DNA from: Eubacteriales bacterium
Lineage (GTDB): Bacteria > Bacillota > Clostridia > Lachnospirales > Lachnospiraceae
Length of the DNA stretch: 34,427 nt
Assembly (NCBI GenBank): GCA_030536755.1
Contig: JAUNPJ010000040.1
Span: forward strand, 1-34,427
Direction of reading: 5' to 3'
A program made the position numbers and the translations under genes. Shown one piece after another: positions 16,166-24,513 of the stretch (position 1 is the stretch's first letter; each line of letters starts with the position of its first letter). Under the pieces are notes generated by a model, which was not told where the DNA came from, made no database searches, and saw nothing but the letters and a program-made list of their open reading frames with translations.

Positions 16166-17224
16166 ATGTACGTGGAATTAAAACAGATCAACAAGACGTT
16201 TGGTACATATAAAGCGTCCGATGATGTGAATTTTGGAATTGAGAAAGGCAAGCTGATTGGTCTTCTCGGACCGAGCGGCAGTGGAAAGACAACAATTCTT
16301 CGTATGATCGCAGGCCTGGAACAGCCGGACAGCGGAGAAATCATTATCGATGGCAGGGTGGTCAACGATATTCCGGCAAGTGCCCGTGGAATCGGATTTG
16401 TATTTCAAAATTATGCGCTGTTTCGCTATATGACGGTATACGACAACATAGCGTTTGGATTAAAGGTAAAAAACGAAGATCCGAAGAAAATCAAAGAGAG
16501 AGTTTCTGAATTGATCACTCTGACCGGGCTGGAAGGACTGGAAAAACGTTATCCGAGTCAGCTTTCCGGCGGACAGCGTCAGAGAGTGGCCTTCGCCAGA
16601 GCGCTTGCCCCAAATCCACAGCTTTTGCTTTTGGATGAACCATTTGCTGCGATTGATGCAAAGATTCGTCAGGAACTGCGAAGCTGGCTGAAAGAAATGA
16701 TTGAAAAGCTTGGCATCACCAGTATTTTTGTTACTCACGACCAGGATGAGGCCATTGAGGTGGCGGATGAGATCATCATCACCAATCGGGGGAAAATCGA
16801 GCAGAAGGGAACTCCGCTGGAGGTATACCAGAATCCGCAGACCGCTTTTACCGCATCCTTCTTTGGACAGACTTCCATTGTGGAGGATTATCGAAAACTC
16901 AATTATTTTGAACCGGTTAATGGTGCATCGCGCGCAATTGTGCGTCCGGAATTTGTAAGAATTACAAAGAAAAATGAGAATCAGATTTATAAGCACTCTG
17001 CGATGGAAGGGGTTGTAGAGAGAGTCGCTTTCCGCGGGAATAATCTGGAATTGAAGGTGCGCATCGGTGATATGGTGCTGACGGCCAAGCGAGGACTGGA
17101 AGAACAGCCCGTTGCAGAGGGAGAAATTGTTGACGTATTTGTCTATAAACTGTTTGTTATCAATGGAGATCAGGCAGTGCTGCTTCAAAACAGTTCGATT
17201 CACGAAGAATCTCTGGTTATTTAA
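16166..17224 (+). CDS. cysA: Sulfate ABC transporter ATP-binding protein CysA
   Basis: 352-residue ATPase that powers the CysTW importer. Walker A GPSGSGKTT at 35-43, Q-loop FQNYALF, signature LSGGQ at 133-137, Walker B LLLLDEP with D157/E158, and switch histidine in FVTHDQDEA. The last 110 residues form the accessory domain usual in CysA/MalK-type ATPases and may carry regulation. ATG at 16166 follows AAAAGGAGA; aprA begins 20 bases after the stop, so transporter and reductase genes are one operon. Confidence 0.95.
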   Translation: MYVELKQINKTFGTYKASDDVNFGIEKGKLIGLLGPSGSGKTTILRMIAGLEQPDSGEIIIDGRVVNDIPASARGIGFVFQNYALFRYMTVYDNIAFGLKVKNEDPKKIKERVSELITLTGLEGLEKRYPSQLSGGQRQRVAFARALAPNPQLLLLDEPFAAIDAKIRQELRSWLKEMIEKLGITSIFVTHDQDEAIEVADEIIITNRGKIEQKGTPLEVYQNPQTAFTASFFGQTSIVEDYRKLNYFEPVNGASRAIVRPEFVRITKKNENQIYKHSAMEGVVERVAFRGNNLELKVRIGDMVLTAKRGLEEQPVAEGEIVDVFVYKLFVINGDQAVLLQNSSIHEESLVI

Positions 17225-17244
17225 CGGAAAGGGCTTTGAAAAAT

Positions 17245-18945
17245 ATGAGAGAAAAGTTACAGATTGAAAAAATAGACACAGATGTTTTGATCGTCGGGGG
17301 CGGCACGGCAGGCTGCTATGCGGCATTGACCGTGGCAGAAAATTCAAAAAACCGTGTGCTGATCGCAGAGAAAGCAAACATCAAACGAAGTGGCTGTCTG
17401 GCAGCCGGCGTGAATGCGATCAACGCCTATATCGTCAAGGGACGCACACCGGAGGACTATGTCGACTACGCCACAAAAGATGCGGCGGGAATTGTGCGAA
17501 GAGACCTTCTTTTGTCGACCGCGAGACGTTTTAATAAAGTGACGGAACATATGGAATCACTCGGACTGGTGATTTTAAAGGATGAAAACGGCGATTACGT
17601 TGCCAGAGGAAACCGCAATATTAAGATTAACGGTGAAAATTTCAAACCGATTCTGGCAAAAGCTGTTGACGATAAAGAAAACATTGAAGTATTAAATTAT
17701 GTAAATATCACAGATCTTCTTGTAGAAGACAATCAGGTATACGGCGCAGTTGGTTTTTCCATCGTGAAGGAAAAAGCCTACATCATTCAGGCGAAGGCAG
17801 TGCTGATTGCCACCGGAGGCGCCGCAGGGCTGTATCGGCCCAACAATCCCGGTTTTTCCAGGCATAAGATGTGGTATCCCCCTTTTAACACAGGTGCCGG
17901 ATATGCTATGGGACTGCGGGCCGGTGCAGAAATGACTTCCTTTGAGATGCGTTTTATCGCACTTCGCTGTAAGGATACCATTGCTCCGACGGGAACGATT
18001 GCGCAGGGCGTAAGAGCAAAGCAGGTCAACTCCAGAGGTTTTGTCTATGAAGACAAATACGGACTGACAACAAGTGAGCGAGTCTATGGAACGGTAAGAG
18101 AAAATCAATTGGGAAATGGTCCTTGTTATCTTCGAACCAGCGTGATTACAAAAGAGCAGGACCAGCAATTGCTGAAGGCCTACCTGAATATGGCTCCGAG
18201 CCAGACCTTAAAATGGCTGGAAAGCGGAAAAATGCCGAGTGAACAGGATGTGGAGATTCAGGGAACAGAACCTTACATCGTGGGCGGACATACGGCAAGC
18301 GGCTATTGGGTGGACACGCACCGCCAGACAACCGTGCACGGACTTTACGCCGCCGGAGATGTGGCAGGCGGATGTCCGCAGAAATATGTGACAGGAGCGC
18401 TCGCAGAAGGTGAGATTGCAGCAGAAGCAATCCTTGCTCAGCTGAAAAACGAGGAGCAGACACAAAAAACAGCAGACATCGCCAATCAGGCAGATGCGAT
18501 TGTGCAGGAATATGAAAAAATCCGAAATTCCAGTCATCCATTATTTTCCACAGAGGAACTGGAAGAGGCCATGCAGAAGGTCATGGACGAATATGCGGGA
18601 GGAATTTCTTCCTATTATCAATATAATGAAAAACAGCTGGAGCTGGCTGATGAAAAAATTGAACAGCTTCGCAGACTGGCAGAAGAAACAGGCGCGGCAG
18701 ATATGCATGAGCTTCTGTTTGCCTATGAATTGAAGGAACGTCTGCTGGTATGTAAGGCGCTGATTGCCCATTTAAAAAGCAGAAAAGAGACAAGATGGCA
18801 TTCTTTCAATGAAAATCTGGATCATCCGGATACAGACAGCCAATATTTTAAATATGTAAACTCCAGATTGGAGAACGGAAGCATACAGATTCTTTTCCGG
18901 GATATTGTAGAGGAGGACACTTATGAGCATACGAATCAACAGTGA
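17245..18945 (+). CDS. aprA: Adenylylsulfate (APS) reductase alpha subunit AprA-like flavoprotein
   Basis: FAD enzyme that with AprB reduces APS to sulfite and AMP. The 566-residue protein belongs to the fumarate reductase/AprA fold: FAD dinucleotide motif GGGTAGC at 18-24, KRSGCLAAGVNAINAYIVKG, ATGGAAGLYRPNN, GYAMGLRAGAEM and VGGHTASGYWVD with H349, at the place of the catalytic His of fumarate-reductase-fold enzymes. The C-terminal helical domain is present. ATG at 17245 is preferred to a TTG at 17236 because AAAGGG (17228-17233) is then 11 rather than 2 bases away. Co-location with aprB, cysDN and a sulfate importer supports an assimilatory role. A fumarate reductase-like reading is less likely given these neighbours. 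Confidence 0.88.
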   Translation: MREKLQIEKIDTDVLIVGGGTAGCYAALTVAENSKNRVLIAEKANIKRSGCLAAGVNAINAYIVKGRTPEDYVDYATKDAAGIVRRDLLLSTARRFNKVTEHMESLGLVILKDENGDYVARGNRNIKINGENFKPILAKAVDDKENIEVLNYVNITDLLVEDNQVYGAVGFSIVKEKAYIIQAKAVLIATGGAAGLYRPNNPGFSRHKMWYPPFNTGAGYAMGLRAGAEMTSFEMRFIALRCKDTIAPTGTIAQGVRAKQVNSRGFVYEDKYGLTTSERVYGTVRENQLGNGPCYLRTSVITKEQDQQLLKAYLNMAPSQTLKWLESGKMPSEQDVEIQGTEPYIVGGHTASGYWVDTHRQTTVHGLYAAGDVAGGCPQKYVTGALAEGEIAAEAILAQLKNEEQTQKTADIANQADAIVQEYEKIRNSSHPLFSTEELEEAMQKVMDEYAGGISSYYQYNEKQLELADEKIEQLRRLAEETGAADMHELLFAYELKERLLVCKALIAHLKSRKETRWHSFNENLDHPDTDSQYFKYVNSRLENGSIQILFRDIVEEDTYEHTNQQ

Positions 18946-19234
18946 AAAATGTGTGGGATGCGGAAAATGCCGGGAGGTATGTCCGGGTACCCTGATTGCC
19001 CTGGAAAATCACAAAGCAGTCATCAAATATCCCAGAAATTGCTGGGGATGCGTATCCTGTGTGAAGGAATGCGCGGCAGGCGCGATTGACTTTTATCTCG
19101 GAGCAGATATCGGAGGGAATGGAAGTGTGATGAATGTGACAAAAAGCGGAGATATTCTTCACTGGAACATTCGAAAACCGGATGGCAGCGAGATTGTCAT
19201 CGATGTCAATCGAAAAAACGCCAATCAATATTAA
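18923..19234 (+). CDS. aprB: APS reductase beta subunit AprB-like ferredoxin
   Basis: A 103-residue protein with two [4Fe-4S] motifs, CVGCGKCREVCP at 11-22 and CWGCVSCVKEC at 40-50, which passes electrons to the AprA FAD. The typical dissimilatory AprB is near 150 residues with a C-terminal tail that wraps AprA; here the tail is only about 50 residues (...DILHWNIRKPDGSEIVIDV...), a trimmed version. The ATG is 6 bases after GAGGAGG and overlaps the aprA end by 23 bases, so the subunits are coupled. The electron donor is unknown. Confidence 0.9.
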   Translation: MSIRINSEKCVGCGKCREVCPGTLIALENHKAVIKYPRNCWGCVSCVKECAAGAIDFYLGADIGGNGSVMNVTKSGDILHWNIRKPDGSEIVIDVNRKNANQY

Positions 19235-19252
19235 AGAAAGCAGGAGAACGAT

Positions 19253-20155
19253 ATGAGTGGATTATCACATTTAGACGAATTAGAGGCAGAAGCCATTTAT
19301 ATTATACGTGAGGTTGCGGCGGAGTGCGAAAATCCGGTAATGCTGTATTCCATCGGAAAAGACAGTTCGGTGATGCTGCACCTGGCATTAAAAGCATTTT
19401 ACCCGGAGAAACCGCCTTTCCCGTTCCTTCATGTCAACACGACATGGAAATTTAAGGAAATGATCGAGTTTCGCGACAAAACAGCGAAAGAGCTTGGCAT
19501 CGAAATGCTGGAATATATCAACGAAGACGGTGTCAGACAGGGAATCAATCCGTTTGATCACGGCTCTGCCTACACGGACATTATGAAAACACAGGCCTTA
19601 AAACAGGCTTTGAATAAATATGGTTTTACAGCGGCATTCGGTGGCGGACGCCGCGATGAGGAAAAGAGTCGTGCAAAAGAGCGAATTTTTTCTTTCCGAA
19701 ATGAATCTCATGCCTGGGATCCGAAAAACCAGCGCCCTGAGATGTGGAAATTATACAATACGGAAATCAACAAAGGGGAGAGCATCCGCGTATTCCCGAT
19801 CTCCAACTGGACAGAAAAAGATATCTGGCAGTACATCAAGCGGGAGAACATTCCAATCGTACCTCTTTACTTTGCGGCAGAAAGACCGGTGGTAGAAAGA
19901 GACGGCAACCTGATCATGGTGGATGATGATCGTATGAGACTGGAACCGGGAGAAGTTGTGCAGAAGAAAAAAGTACGTTTCCGTACACTCGGATGTTATC
20001 CTCTGACGGGTGGCATTGAGTCAGATGCAGATACCCTGGACGCAATTATTGAAGAGACATTAAGTTCCGTAGAGTCTGAGCGGACCAGCCGTGTCATTGA
20101 CAAAGACGGCGGTGCTGCCAGCATGGAAAAGAGAAAGAGAGAGGGGTACTTTTAA
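19253..20155 (+). CDS. cysD: Sulfate adenylyltransferase subunit 2 CysD
   Basis: Catalytic subunit of the heterodimeric ATP sulfurylase, making APS from ATP and sulfate. It has 300 residues, the normal length, with PP-loop SIGKDSS at 33-39, [20 protein letters not shown], the [19 protein letters not shown] segment and the conserved C-terminal KKRKREGYF-like end (EKRKREGYF). ATG follows GCAGGAG. The stop shares one base with the cysN start. Confidence 0.96.
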   Translation: MSGLSHLDELEAEAIYIIREVAAECENPVMLYSIGKDSSVMLHLALKAFYPEKPPFPFLHVNTTWKFKEMIEFRDKTAKELGIEMLEYINEDGVRQGINPFDHGSAYTDIMKTQALKQALNKYGFTAAFGGGRRDEEKSRAKERIFSFRNESHAWDPKNQRPEMWKLYNTEINKGESIRVFPISNWTEKDIWQYIKRENIPIVPLYFAAERPVVERDGNLIMVDDDRMRLEPGEVVQKKKVRFRTLGCYPLTGGIESDADTLDAIIEETLSSVESERTSRVIDKDGGAASMEKRKREGYF

Positions 20156-21843
20156 TGAGCGGATTATTGAAATTTATCACATGCGGAAGTGTGGATGACG
20201 GAAAATCCACACTGATCGGACATATTCTTTACGATTCAAAGCTTTTGTATGCAGACCAGGAAAAAGCTTTGCTGCTGGACAGCAAGGTTGGCTCCAGAGG
20301 AGGCGCAATCGACTATTCCCTCCTTCTGGATGGTCTGATGGCAGAGCGGGAGCAGGGCATTACGATTGATGTGGCTTATCGTTATTTTACAACAGACAAG
20401 AGAAGTTTTATCGTGGCAGACACACCAGGACACGAAGAATATACAAGAAACATGGCAGTAGGCGCTTCCTTTGCGCAGCTTTCCATCATCCTTGTGGATG
20501 CTAAGCAGGGCGTGTTGGTGCAGACGAGACGCCACAGCCGCATCTGTGCATTGATGGGCATCAAACACTTTGTATTTGCAGTCAATAAAATGGATCTGGT
20601 GGACTACAGCCAGGAGCGTTTTGCGAAAATCAAAAAGGATATAGAAGCGCTGTCAGAAGCTTTGGGTCTTCAGGATGTGGTTGTGATTCCGGTAAGTGCA
20701 ACAGAAGGTGACAATGTCACAAAGAAATCCGACAACATGCCATGGTATACAGGAAAAGCACTGCTCGATCATCTGGAAACGGTCGATGTATCGGAGCAGG
20801 AGGAAACTTCCTTCTATATGCCAGTGCAGCGTGTATGCCGCCCGAATCATGAATTCCGTGGATTCCAGGGACAGGTAGAAAGCGGCAGCATCAAAGAGGG
20901 ACAGACGATCATCACGCTGCCAAGCAAAGAGACGGCAACGGTGAAAAAACTTCTTGTAGGAGATAAGGAAAGCAAAGAAGCTGTGGCAGGACAGGCAGTT
21001 ACGATTCAGCTTGACAGAGAAGTAGATGTCAGCCGCGGATGCGTCCTGACCGATGATGAAAAGCTTCCGGTAGTCAAAAGCTTCACAGCAACGTTTTTGT
21101 GGATGGATGACGAGAAGCTGACTATCGGCAAGGAATATCTGGTAAAATCCGGAACAAAGAGAATTCCTGGTTTTGTGAAAAACGTTCTTTATAAGATTGA
21201 TGTCAATACTGGGGAGCATATCCCGACGGACAGCATTGAGAAAAATGAGATTGCCGTGTGCCAGGTAGAACTGACTGAAAAAATTGTGCTGGATGTGTTT
21301 AAGCACCACAAAACACTGGGTGAGCTGATTTTGATCGACCGTGTCAGCCATATGACTTCTGCCTGCGGTGTCATTGAAAACGTGGATACATCCGAAGAGA
21401 AGCCATATTTTGAAAAAGAGGATATCAAGATTGGCGGATACATTTTCGAGGAATTCTATTTTAATCTGGAAAACGACATGATGGCGAAGGCAAATCATGC
21501 AGAAAAGACTTACCATGTCGGAGATGAGGTAACTTCCGAGGGTGACAGCTTCAAATATCCCGATTATTTTGACATTATTTCTGTGGACAGCCAGGCAGCC
21601 GTACTGATTCGTGACAAGAAGGTGCAGGATATTGTGAAACTGGAAGATTATCAGTTTATCGGGCTGCCGGTACTGGATGAGAGAGGCTTTGCTCTTATGA
21701 TCCGAAATCAGAAAGACCTGAAGGACTTTCTGGATGAATTTGCCGAGGCGGGCAAAAAGACGGTATCAGAATTCCACAACAAATGGTTCCGATTTGAGAC
21801 TTACAGAAAGATTGTGTGCACCGATAACTTCTGGATGATCTGA
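20155..21843 (+). CDS. cysN: Sulfate adenylyltransferase GTPase subunit CysN with a C-terminal extension
   Basis: GTPase that drives APS formation by CysD. EF-Tu-like: G1 GSVDDGKST at 11-19, switch region GITIDVAYRYF, G3 DTPGHEEYTRNM, G4 NKMD, then two beta-barrel domains to about residue 425. E. coli CysN has 475 residues; this one has 562, with about 120-135 extra C-terminal residues (from about 430 to ...CTDNFWMI). That part has no P-loop, so it is not the APS kinase (CysC) of CysNC fusions, and PAPS is not made here. This agrees with AprAB, which uses APS. The extension is of unknown function. Confidence 0.94.
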   Translation: MSGLLKFITCGSVDDGKSTLIGHILYDSKLLYADQEKALLLDSKVGSRGGAIDYSLLLDGLMAEREQGITIDVAYRYFTTDKRSFIVADTPGHEEYTRNMAVGASFAQLSIILVDAKQGVLVQTRRHSRICALMGIKHFVFAVNKMDLVDYSQERFAKIKKDIEALSEALGLQDVVVIPVSATEGDNVTKKSDNMPWYTGKALLDHLETVDVSEQEETSFYMPVQRVCRPNHEFRGFQGQVESGSIKEGQTIITLPSKETATVKKLLVGDKESKEAVAGQAVTIQLDREVDVSRGCVLTDDEKLPVVKSFTATFLWMDDEKLTIGKEYLVKSGTKRIPGFVKNVLYKIDVNTGEHIPTDSIEKNEIAVCQVELTEKIVLDVFKHHKTLGELILIDRVSHMTSACGVIENVDTSEEKPYFEKEDIKIGGYIFEEFYFNLENDMMAKANHAEKTYHVGDEVTSEGDSFKYPDYFDIISVDSQAAVLIRDKKVQDIVKLEDYQFIGLPVLDERGFALMIRNQKDLKDFLDEFAEAGKKTVSEFHNKWFRFETYRKIVCTDNFWMI

Positions 21844-21879
21844 TTTTTTGATTTTTATGAAAAATAAAGCGAAAACAAG

Positions 21880-21908
21880 TTGACAGACGGAAATTGCAGG
21901 AGTATAAT
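21880..21908 (+). promoter_or_regulatory. Consensus promoter of cysK
   Basis: Perfect -35 TTGACA (21880-21885), perfect -10 TATAAT (21903-21908), 17-bp spacer. No terminator is seen between cysN and this promoter, so read-through is also possible. It lacks the dyad found in the sulfate operon promoter. Confidence 0.9.
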
Positions 21909-21956
21909 CTAATAAAACAGATAAAACATATCGAATTGGTAGGAAAGGAGAAAACA

Positions 21957-22889
21957 ATGTCAAATATTTATAAAGGAACACTTGGATTAATCGGAAATAC
22001 TCCACTGGTGGAGGTTGTGAATGTAGAGAAGGAACTGGGACTGGAAGCGACGATTTTAGTAAAGCTTGAGTACTTTAATCCAGCCGGAAGCGTAAAAGAC
22101 AGAATTGCCAAAGCGATGATTGAAGATGCAGAAGAGAAGGGACTTTTGAAAGAAGGTTCCGTGATCATTGAGCCAACTTCCGGAAATACAGGAATCGGTC
22201 TTGCATCCATCGCAGCAGCCAAAGGCTATCGCATCATCCTTACAATGCCGGAGACGATGAGTATTGAGAGAAGAAACATCTTAAAGGCTTACGGCGCAGA
22301 GCTGGTTCTGACAGAAGGCGCAAAGGGAATGAAAGGTGCCATTGCAAAGGCAGAAGAGCTGGCTAAAGAGATTCCGGGAAGCTATATCCCTGGACAGTTT
22401 GTGAATCCGGCCAATCCTGCAATCCACAGAAAGACAACAGGTCCTGAGATCTGGAACGACACAGACGGAAAGGTAGATTTCTTTGTAGCAGGTGTCGGCA
22501 CAGGCGGAACACTGACAGGAACAGGTGAGTACCTCAAATCCCAGAATCCGGATGTGAAAATCGTGGCAGTAGAGCCTGCAAGCTCTCCGGTACTTTCCGA
22601 GGGAAAAGGCGGACCACATAAGATTCAGGGTATCGGAGCCGGATTTGTACCGGAAGTCCTCAACACAAACGTTTATGACGAAATCATCACGATTGAGAAC
22701 GACGATGCATTTGCAGATGCAAAACTTCTGGCAAAACACGAAGGCGTGCTGGTAGGAATTTCCTCCGGAGCTGCGCTGCATGCAGCAATTCAGCTGGCAA
22801 AACGTCCGGAAAACAAAGGCAAGACAATCGTGGCACTGCTTCCGGATACCGGTGACAGATATTACTCCACACCTCTTTTTACAGAATAA
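21957..22889 (+). CDS. cysK: Cysteine synthase A (O-acetylserine sulfhydrylase)
   Basis: PLP enzyme joining sulfide with O-acetylserine to make cysteine, the end step of the pathway encoded upstream. 310 residues, typical. PLP lysine K47 in PAGSVKDR, the substrate loop [11 protein letters not shown], the phosphate-binding [10 protein letters not shown] and the C-terminal [13 protein letters not shown]. The ATG at 21957 follows AAAGGAG; an upstream in-frame ATG at 21894 lies between the -35 and -10 and is rejected. Its own promoter would keep it expressed when sulfide is available without sulfate. Confidence 0.96.
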   Translation: MSNIYKGTLGLIGNTPLVEVVNVEKELGLEATILVKLEYFNPAGSVKDRIAKAMIEDAEEKGLLKEGSVIIEPTSGNTGIGLASIAAAKGYRIILTMPETMSIERRNILKAYGAELVLTEGAKGMKGAIAKAEELAKEIPGSYIPGQFVNPANPAIHRKTTGPEIWNDTDGKVDFFVAGVGTGGTLTGTGEYLKSQNPDVKIVAVEPASSPVLSEGKGGPHKIQGIGAGFVPEVLNTNVYDEIITIENDDAFADAKLLAKHEGVLVGISSGAALHAAIQLAKRPENKGKTIVALLPDTGDRYYSTPLFTE

Positions 22890-22929
22890 ATACAACTTCA
22901 TTTTGAAATAAATAAAGGTACTTTCAAAA

Positions 22930-22959
22930 GAGCAGGATATGCAAATAGCTATCCTGCTC
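22930..22959 (-). terminator. Terminator of the GH32 operon between convergent genes
   Basis: 10-bp perfect stem GAGCAGGATA/TATCCTGCTC with a 10-nt loop. Only the minus strand has a T-run after it (TTTTG), so it mainly ends the GH32 transcript; it may also slow read-through from cysK. Confidence 0.75.
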
Positions 22960-22967
22960 CCATTCAA

Positions 22968-24455
22968 TTAAATCAGATCATATTTGACAACATCCATGTT
23001 TACTTTTCCGTCTGCAAAGAAAGAAACTCCCTTTGCCTCCTGATCGGTAAAAATTGTTGCTGACATTACCTGTTCTCCGTCATTGATAAAGACTTCCACG
23101 CTGAATTTGTCCAGAATAATTCTAAGCTTCAGCTCATCGCTGTTACCGTTTACAAGACATCTTCTCTGATGAATGTATGCGCGCCTTGATCCTGAAAATT
23201 TTCTGTCTATTTTCAGAATTGACTCGTGAGGACGAAAACTCAAAGCTGTATAGAACTGCTCATTCTGTGCAAAACGTACAGCAAATTTTTTATATCCGTT
23301 CTTTTCGTCTTGAGGACGAATCACAAGTTCCATATCAATTTTACGTCCTTCAAGTTTTTCAAGTGAAATCGTATCATCTTCAAGTGCTACATTCTGATAT
23401 TCAACTTTATTCGCCCGCATGTCATCAAGCTCTTTGACTGGTTTCTGGTACAGCCTTCCGTTTTTTACGGAGAGTTCTCTCGGAAGACTCATCTGAGCAA
23501 ACCATTTCGAGGTTTCTGAACGGTGATTGCAGGTATCCCAGTTCTGCATCCAGCCGATCATGATTCTTCGTCCATCCGGTGCGAGTACTGTTTGCGGTGC
23601 ATAAAAATCGATTCCGTAGTCAATTGCCTGATGATACTGTTCTTTCAGGGTATGCGTATCTTCGTCTAACTCTCCGATGATACACAGTGTACCGTTGCCG
23701 TTGTGGTATTCGAGACCCTCAGGAAGCATATCCTGCGGGCTTACCAGAAGCACCTTCTTTCCATCCAATTCAAAGAAATCCGGGCATTCCCACATCTTTC
23801 CATAGCGGTTCTCGTTCTTTGCCAGAATACTGACAAATTTCCAGTCAAATCCATTTTCGCTGGAATAAAGAAGAATCTGACCACTTCCATCTGCAGGGCG
23901 ATTTCCAACCACGCAGTAGTAGAGACCATCTTCTCCCTTCCAGATTTTGGGGTCACGGAAATCTGCCTTGCTGCAGCCTTCTGGAAGATCTTTTGCGGAA
24001 AGAACAGGATTCTTTTCATATTTCACATAATCAATACCATCACCGATAGCGATTGCCTGCGTCTGTATGTCCTGTGTACTTCCGTCATACTTTTTCACCT
24101 GATCCACGGCAGTATACATAAGAAGCTGTTTTCCATCCGGTAATTCGATTGCACTTCCGGAGAAGCATCCGAAGCTGTCATATTCCTGATCAGGTGCCAG
24201 TGCAGTCGGAAGATACTCCCAGTGCAGCAGATCTTTACTTACAGCGTGCCCCCAGTGCATGCTGTCCCAGTGTGTTTTGTAGGGATGATATTGATAGAAT
24301 AAATGATATTGTCCTTTATACCAGGAAAATCCATTAGGGTCATTCATCCATCCGACATACGGGCTTAAATGAAAAGCCGGTCTTTCTTCGCTTTTAATCT
24401 TTTTTGCTGAAGTTTCCTCATAGTGTCTTGCGTCGCGTAATGTCTGACTTGTCAT
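22968..24455 (-). CDS. sacA: GH32 beta-fructosidase (sucrose-6-phosphate hydrolase / sucrase type)
   Basis: A 495-residue glycoside hydrolase family 32 enzyme cleaving beta-fructosides such as sucrose or fructo-oligosaccharides. WMNDPN at 36-41 holds nucleophile D39, FRDP at 166-169 holds the transition-state stabiliser D168, and ECPD at 223-226 holds acid/base E223. A five-bladed propeller plus a beta-sandwich from about residue 340 fits the length. There is no signal peptide, so it works in the cytoplasm. Because it is the last gene of an ABC-importer operon rather than a PTS operon, its substrate is probably unphosphorylated sucrose or short fructan; the symbol follows the family name. ATG follows GCAAAGG. 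Confidence 0.93.
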   Translation of the reverse strand: MTSQTLRDARHYEETSAKKIKSEERPAFHLSPYVGWMNDPNGFSWYKGQYHLFYQYHPYKTHWDSMHWGHAVSKDLLHWEYLPTALAPDQEYDSFGCFSGSAIELPDGKQLLMYTAVDQVKKYDGSTQDIQTQAIAIGDGIDYVKYEKNPVLSAKDLPEGCSKADFRDPKIWKGEDGLYYCVVGNRPADGSGQILLYSSENGFDWKFVSILAKNENRYGKMWECPDFFELDGKKVLLVSPQDMLPEGLEYHNGNGTLCIIGELDEDTHTLKEQYHQAIDYGIDFYAPQTVLAPDGRRIMIGWMQNWDTCNHRSETSKWFAQMSLPRELSVKNGRLYQKPVKELDDMRANKVEYQNVALEDDTISLEKLEGRKIDMELVIRPQDEKNGYKKFAVRFAQNEQFYTALSFRPHESILKIDRKFSGSRRAYIHQRRCLVNGNSDELKLRIILDKFSVEVFINDGEQVMSATIFTDQEAKGVSFFADGKVNMDVVKYDLI

Positions 24456-24513
24456 AATCCTTTGCCTTTCTTAATCTTTTTATATAAAGGGCAGTTAAAA
24501 ACTGTCGTTTTTA

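Noticed and set aside
16460-17377. Minus-strand open frame of 305 codons opposite cysA and the start of aprA
   Set aside because: Low-complexity antisense translation with no recognisable domain; both sense genes are intact.
20653-21516. Minus-strand open frame of 287 codons opposite cysN
   Set aside because: Shadow of a well-conserved gene, no motif.
21894-21956. Upstream extension of cysK by 21 codons
   Set aside because: The ATG lies within the promoter spacer, while ATG 21957 has AAAGGAG at the right distance and gives the normal protein start.
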